A stretch of 64,000 bases of DNA from Promicromonospora sukumoe 327MFSha3.1 (GTDB lineage Bacteria; Actinomycetota; Actinomycetes; Actinomycetales; Cellulomonadaceae): the NCBI RefSeq assembly GCF_000385135.1, contig NZ_ARQM01000012.1, positions 310,001-374,000 of the forward strand, read 5' to 3'. Of this stretch, positions 61,124 through 64,000 are shown piece after piece. The notes under the pieces are model-generated. The model had not been told where the DNA came from. It made no database searches and saw nothing but the letters and a program-made list of their open reading frames with translations. The position numbers and the translations under genes are program-made. Each line of letters starts with the position of its first letter. Positions within the stretch are counted from its first letter, which is position 1.

Positions 61124-62467
61124 TCAGCTACGGCCCACCAGGATGCGCGCGTCCGCGACCGTCACCACGGAGCCCGTGACCAGCACCCCCGTGCCGGCGG
61201 CGGCGCCCGCCGTCTCGTCGGCCTCGGCCAGGTCCGCGGCGACCTGGAGCGCCTCGTCGAGGCGGTCGGCCACGTGCACGCGCTCCTCGCCGAAGACCTC
61301 GCGCGCCACCTCGGCGAGGTCCTCCGGGTCGGCGGACCGCTCCGAGGAGTTCCGGGTGACCACGATCTCGGCGATGCTCGGCTCCAGGACGGACAGGAAC
61401 CCCTCGGAGTCCTTGTCCGCCATCACGGCGACGACCGCGACGACGCGCTCCAGGTTGAACGACTCGCCGAGCGCGTCCACCAGGGCCTCGGCGCCGGCGG
61501 GGTTGTGCGCGACGTCGACCAGCACCGTGGGGCTGGAGCGCACCAGCTCGAGACGGCCGGGGACCTTGACGTCGGCGAACCCCGCCTCGACGATCTCGGC
61601 GCCGAGCGCGCGTCCGCCGCTGATCAGGGCCTCCGTGGCCGCGAGCGCCAGCAGCGCGTTGTGCGCCTGGTGGGCGCCGTGCAGCGGCAGGAAGATCTCG
61701 GTGTAGACGCCGGCGGGCGTGCGCAGGTCGAGGAGCTGGCCGCCGACGGCGATGCGGCGGTCCGCGACCTCCAGGTCGACGCCCTCGCGGATCAGGTGCG
61801 CGTTGACGGACTGTGCGCGGGCGAGGATCGGCTCGAGGGCGGCGTCGGGCTGCTCGGCGATGACGGCGACGGCGTCCTTCTTGATGATCCCCGACTTCTC
61901 GGTGGCGATCTCCTCGATCGTGGAGCCGAGCCAGCGCTCGTGGTCCATGGCGACGGGCGTGATGACGGCGACCTCGCCGTCCACGACGTTGGTGGAGTCC
62001 CACGTGCCGCCCATGCCGACCTCGATGACCGCGACGTCGACGGGGGCGTCGGCGAACGCGGCGAAGGCCATGACGGTGAGCACCTCGAAGAAGCTCAGGC
62101 GGGGTCCGCCCTGCTCCTCCGACTCGCGGTCGGCGACACCGATGTAGGGCGCGACGTCCTCGAAGACCTCGACGAAGCGCTCCGGGGTGAGGGGTTCGCC
62201 GTCGATAGCGATGCGCTCGGTGACGCTGGTCAGGTGCGGGGAGGTGAACCGTCCGGTGCGCAGGCCGTGCTCGCGCACCAGCCGCTCGACCATGCCGGCC
62301 GTGGAGGACTTGCCGTTGGTCCCCGTGATGTGGACGGTGCGGTAGGCGCGGTGCGGGTCGCCGAGGAGCTCGAGGACACGCTCGACGCGGGCCATGGTGG
62401 GGTCGATGTCGAATTCGGGGGCTCGTGCCGCGATCTCGCGACGTACTGCTTCAAAGGCTTCGTCCAC
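61124..62467 (-). CDS. folC: Folylpolyglutamate/dihydrofolate synthase
   Basis: FolC adds glutamate to dihydropteroate and to folates. The 447-residue reading from GTG 62467 starts VDEAFEAVRREIAARAPEFD, giving the ATP-binding P-loop RTVHITGTNGKSSTAGMVER and TSPHLTSVTERIAIDGEPLT, then FEVLTVMAFAAFADAPVDVA, EVGMGGTWDSTNVVDGEVAV and, in the C-terminal Mur-ligase domain, VLVDVAHNPAGAEALVDALG. The open frame continues on to the window edge, but that is antisense to the plus-strand gene at 62525 and is not part of folC. The start is 57 bp from that gene's start, so the two are divergent. Confidence 0.95.
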   Translation of the reverse strand: MDEAFEAVRREIAARAPEFDIDPTMARVERVLELLGDPHRAYRTVHITGTNGKSSTAGMVERLVREHGLRTGRFTSPHLTSVTERIAIDGEPLTPERFVEVFEDVAPYIGVADRESEEQGGPRLSFFEVLTVMAFAAFADAPVDVAVIEVGMGGTWDSTNVVDGEVAVITPVAMDHERWLGSTIEEIATEKSGIIKKDAVAVIAEQPDAALEPILARAQSVNAHLIREGVDLEVADRRIAVGGQLLDLRTPAGVYTEIFLPLHGAHQAHNALLALAATEALISGGRALGAEIVEAGFADVKVPGRLELVRSSPTVLVDVAHNPAGAEALVDALGESFNLERVVAVVAVMADKDSEGFLSVLEPSIAEIVVTRNSSERSADPEDLAEVAREVFGEERVHVADRLDEALQVAADLAEADETAGAAAGTGVLVTGSVVTVADARILVGRS

Positions 62468-62524
62468 GAGACGAGGATAGGGTTCCGGGATCAACGTTGC
62501 CGATCTCGTTCGGGGGCTCAGCAG

Positions 62525-64000
62525 GTGTCGGACGAGCAGGAGACGTCGGGCGTGACGGGTGGTCCCGCGGCCAGGTGGCTGGATCTGGAGCGGATCTTCA
62601 GCCAGGACCGGTACGACGGCGGGGGTCCGCCGTGGCCGGTGCCGATCGCGGCGGGTGTGGCGGAACCGACACCGGGTCTGCTGGAGGTCGCCGGCACGGT
62701 GCGACCGCACGTCGTGGTCACCGCCCCGCACGCGACCAACCACGAGCGCGAGGGCGCGGCCAAGCTCGCGGACCGGGGCACCGGCGGGCTCGCCCTCCTC
62801 CTGGCCGAGCTGACCGGTTGCACGGCCCTCGTGGCCGTTGGCACGCCCGGGGACGCGAACTACGACGAGGAGCACGCGCTCAAGGACCGGCTGGCCGAGC
62901 TGCGCCCGGCGGTCGTCGTCGACCTGCACGGCATGCGCAGCCGGCCGGAGTCCGACGTCGACCTCGGCACGGGCTCGGGTCTGGTCCCCGCGTCGGTGGT
63001 GGCCGCGCTGGACGACGGCGATCTCCGGGTCACCACGAACGCGGTCTTCTCCGCCATGCGTCCGACGACCGTCACCGCCTTCGCGCAGGCGCTGGGGACG
63101 GCCGCCGTCCAGGTGGAGGTCGGTGCCCACCTGAGGGTGCCGTCGGGCGCGCCAGAGGAGCTGACCCGGCTGGTCGCCGCCCTGGTCGCCGCGATCGAGT
63201 GCGCCGCAGCACCCGCGCGGACCCGGTACACGGCGGTGCCCGTGAAGATCCCGTCCGGCCTGCCGACTGTCGTCGTGCATCCGGACGTCCTGGCCGGGAT
63301 CCACGGACCCGTTCCGGTCACCGTCGCGACCGACGACCGCTCCACCGTGGCCTGGGCGTGGAGCGCCGCCGCTGATGGGGTACCGGAAGCTGCACGCGGC
63401 CTCCTGCCCGGAGAGATCGGCGCCAGCGGGGGGCTGAGCGACGCCATGACGGGCGCCACCGAGCTCTCGCTCCGGGTGCCGCCGATCGCACCGCTGCGAA
63501 CCAGCGCCGCGCTCGCCCGCGACATGCCGGCGGCCGACGAGGTGCAGGTGAACCCTGCCGACCTGGTCCCGGGCACCTACCTCCTGGTGCGGAACGGGGT
63601 CACGGCCTGGGTCCGTGCGGTGGCGCGCGGGCACGTCCGGCGGGGCACCGTCCGGCTCGCCTACCAGCTCCGCCTCCTCATCGCGGCGGACGGCGCGGCG
63701 GACGACTCCTCCGTCGCGCTCGTGGCAGCACTGCCCGAAGTGATCCGGAGCGGGGCGCAGGGCCCGTGGTCCAGGCGGTTCGGCGCGGCGGTCGACACCG
63801 TGCTGGAGCATCTCTGGCGTGCGCTGTTCCGCGCACCCGAGTTCTCCGCCCGCGTGGTCCAGGCGCACGCCGGTGACGACGGGGCACCGGTCGTCACCTT
63901 GCACCCGGCGGTGTTCGACCGCATCGGCATCGAGTCGGGTCAGCAGGTGCTCGTCCGCTGGGGCGGCCGGGAGGTCGCCGCGCTGGCCGTCGCCGACCAC
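62525..64000 (+). CDS. N-formylglutamate amidohydrolase-like protein, runs off the window end
   Basis: The GTG at 62525 opens a frame with no stop to the window end, at least 492 residues. The region PHVVVTAPHATNHEREGAA and LRPAVVVDLHGMRSRPESDV resemble the metal-binding core of the N-formylglutamate amidohydrolase (FGase) fold, with likely ligands at His 69 and in DLHG (133-136). Roughly residues 200-300 form a beta-rich part; the C-terminal half (GTYLLVRNGVTAWVRAVARG and HVRRGTVRLAYQLRLLIAAD, then HPAVFDRIGIESGQQVLVRW) is unlike the FGase fold and may be a second domain of unknown type. FGases deformylate N-formylglutamate in histidine breakdown, but no hut genes are near. The 3' end lies outside. 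Family assignment is moderate. Confidence 0.65.
   Translation, partial: MSDEQETSGVTGGPAARWLDLERIFSQDRYDGGGPPWPVPIAAGVAEPTPGLLEVAGTVRPHVVVTAPHATNHEREGAAKLADRGTGGLALLLAELTGCTALVAVGTPGDANYDEEHALKDRLAELRPAVVVDLHGMRSRPESDVDLGTGSGLVPASVVAALDDGDLRVTTNAVFSAMRPTTVTAFAQALGTAAVQVEVGAHLRVPSGAPEELTRLVAALVAAIECAAAPARTRYTAVPVKIPSGLPTVVVHPDVLAGIHGPVPVTVATDDRSTVAWAWSAAADGVPEAARGLLPGEIGASGGLSDAMTGATELSLRVPPIAPLRTSAALARDMPAADEVQVNPADLVPGTYLLVRNGVTAWVRAVARGHVRRGTVRLAYQLRLLIAADGAADDSSVALVAALPEVIRSGAQGPWSRRFGAAVDTVLEHLWRALFRAPEFSARVVQAHAGDDGAPVVTLHPAVFDRIGIESGQQVLVRWGGREVAALAVADH

Noticed and set aside
61124-64000. A minus-strand reading frame of more than 950 codons running from folC to the window edge
   Set aside because: Only the folC part (to GTG 62467) has family sequence. 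The rest is antisense to the plus-strand gene at 62525, which has protein-like sequence and metal-site motifs; it is open because of high GC.

Overview
The window is chromosomal DNA from a very GC-rich actinobacterium. Codon use is strongly biased to G/C in the third position, GTG starts are frequent, and the housekeeping order (smc, ftsY, amtB-glnK-glnD, ffh, rpsP-khpA-rimM-trmD-rplS-lepB-rnhB-DUF2469-yraN-comM-dprA-xerC-M23-rpsB-tsf-pyrH-frr-cdsA-rlmN, dxr) is typical of Actinobacteria. The clade inferred from gene content and a recurring 25-nt intergenic repeat is Micrococcales near Cellulomonadaceae/Promicromonosporaceae; this is inference, with no marker gene compared. No rRNA, tRNA, transposase, prophage or CRISPR array was seen.

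Layout. 1-5.8 kb: 3' part of a class III aminotransferase, an aldo/keto reductase divergent from a TetR regulator over a shared palindromic operator, then thiM-thiE-thiD behind a TPP riboswitch whose aptamer contains the thiM Shine-Dalgarno. 5.9-7.1 kb: dxr. 7.1-20.1 kb: a block of accessory genes lying between dxr and its usual rlmN/cdsA neighbours. It holds a 2TM/double-Rossmann/RyR-domain membrane protein, a divergent TIR-TM-beta-propeller protein, an Ala/Pro-rich acidic protein, a helix-hairpin-helix SNF2 ATPase, a DUF418 membrane protein, a tiny DxDGDG-repeat protein, a secreted SH3b protein, and an MFS exporter divergent from a MerR regulator. 20.2-38.1 kb (mostly minus strand): the translation, envelope and recombination housekeeping run from rlmN back to rpsP. 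38.2-46.2 kb: amidohydrolase, ffh, the amtB-glnK-glnD nitrogen operon (with a short GlnD) and ftsY. 46.3-50.3 kb: a plus-strand siderophore-type iron ABC operon with an iron-box-like palindrome, separating ftsY from smc. 50.3-56.0 kb: a small membrane protein, smc, ndk and DUF4233. 56.0-60.9 kb: an EmrB/QacA-type exporter with its TetR regulator and a PTS-dependent dihydroxyacetone kinase (dhaK-dhaL-dhaM). 61.1-64.0 kb: folC and, divergent, a truncated N-formylglutamate-amidohydrolase-like gene that runs off the window.

How it fits together. Three conserved neighbourhoods (rlmN...dxr, ftsY...smc, folC...DUF4233-ndk) each carry an inserted accessory block. Almost every convergent gene pair ends on a long near-perfect palindrome of 16-42 bp arms without a U-tract, apparently acting as bidirectional terminators. 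Several share sequence between distant loci, so they also behave as dispersed repeats. The most interesting candidate system is the divergent TIR-TM-propeller and RyR/Rossmann/2TM pair at 7.1-12.1 kb. A TIR domain with its catalytic-type glutamate sits beside a channel-like protein carrying nucleotide-binding-type Rossmann folds and a RyR domain. That is consistent with a nucleotide-signal-gated membrane effector of the defence type, but the functional link is a hypothesis.
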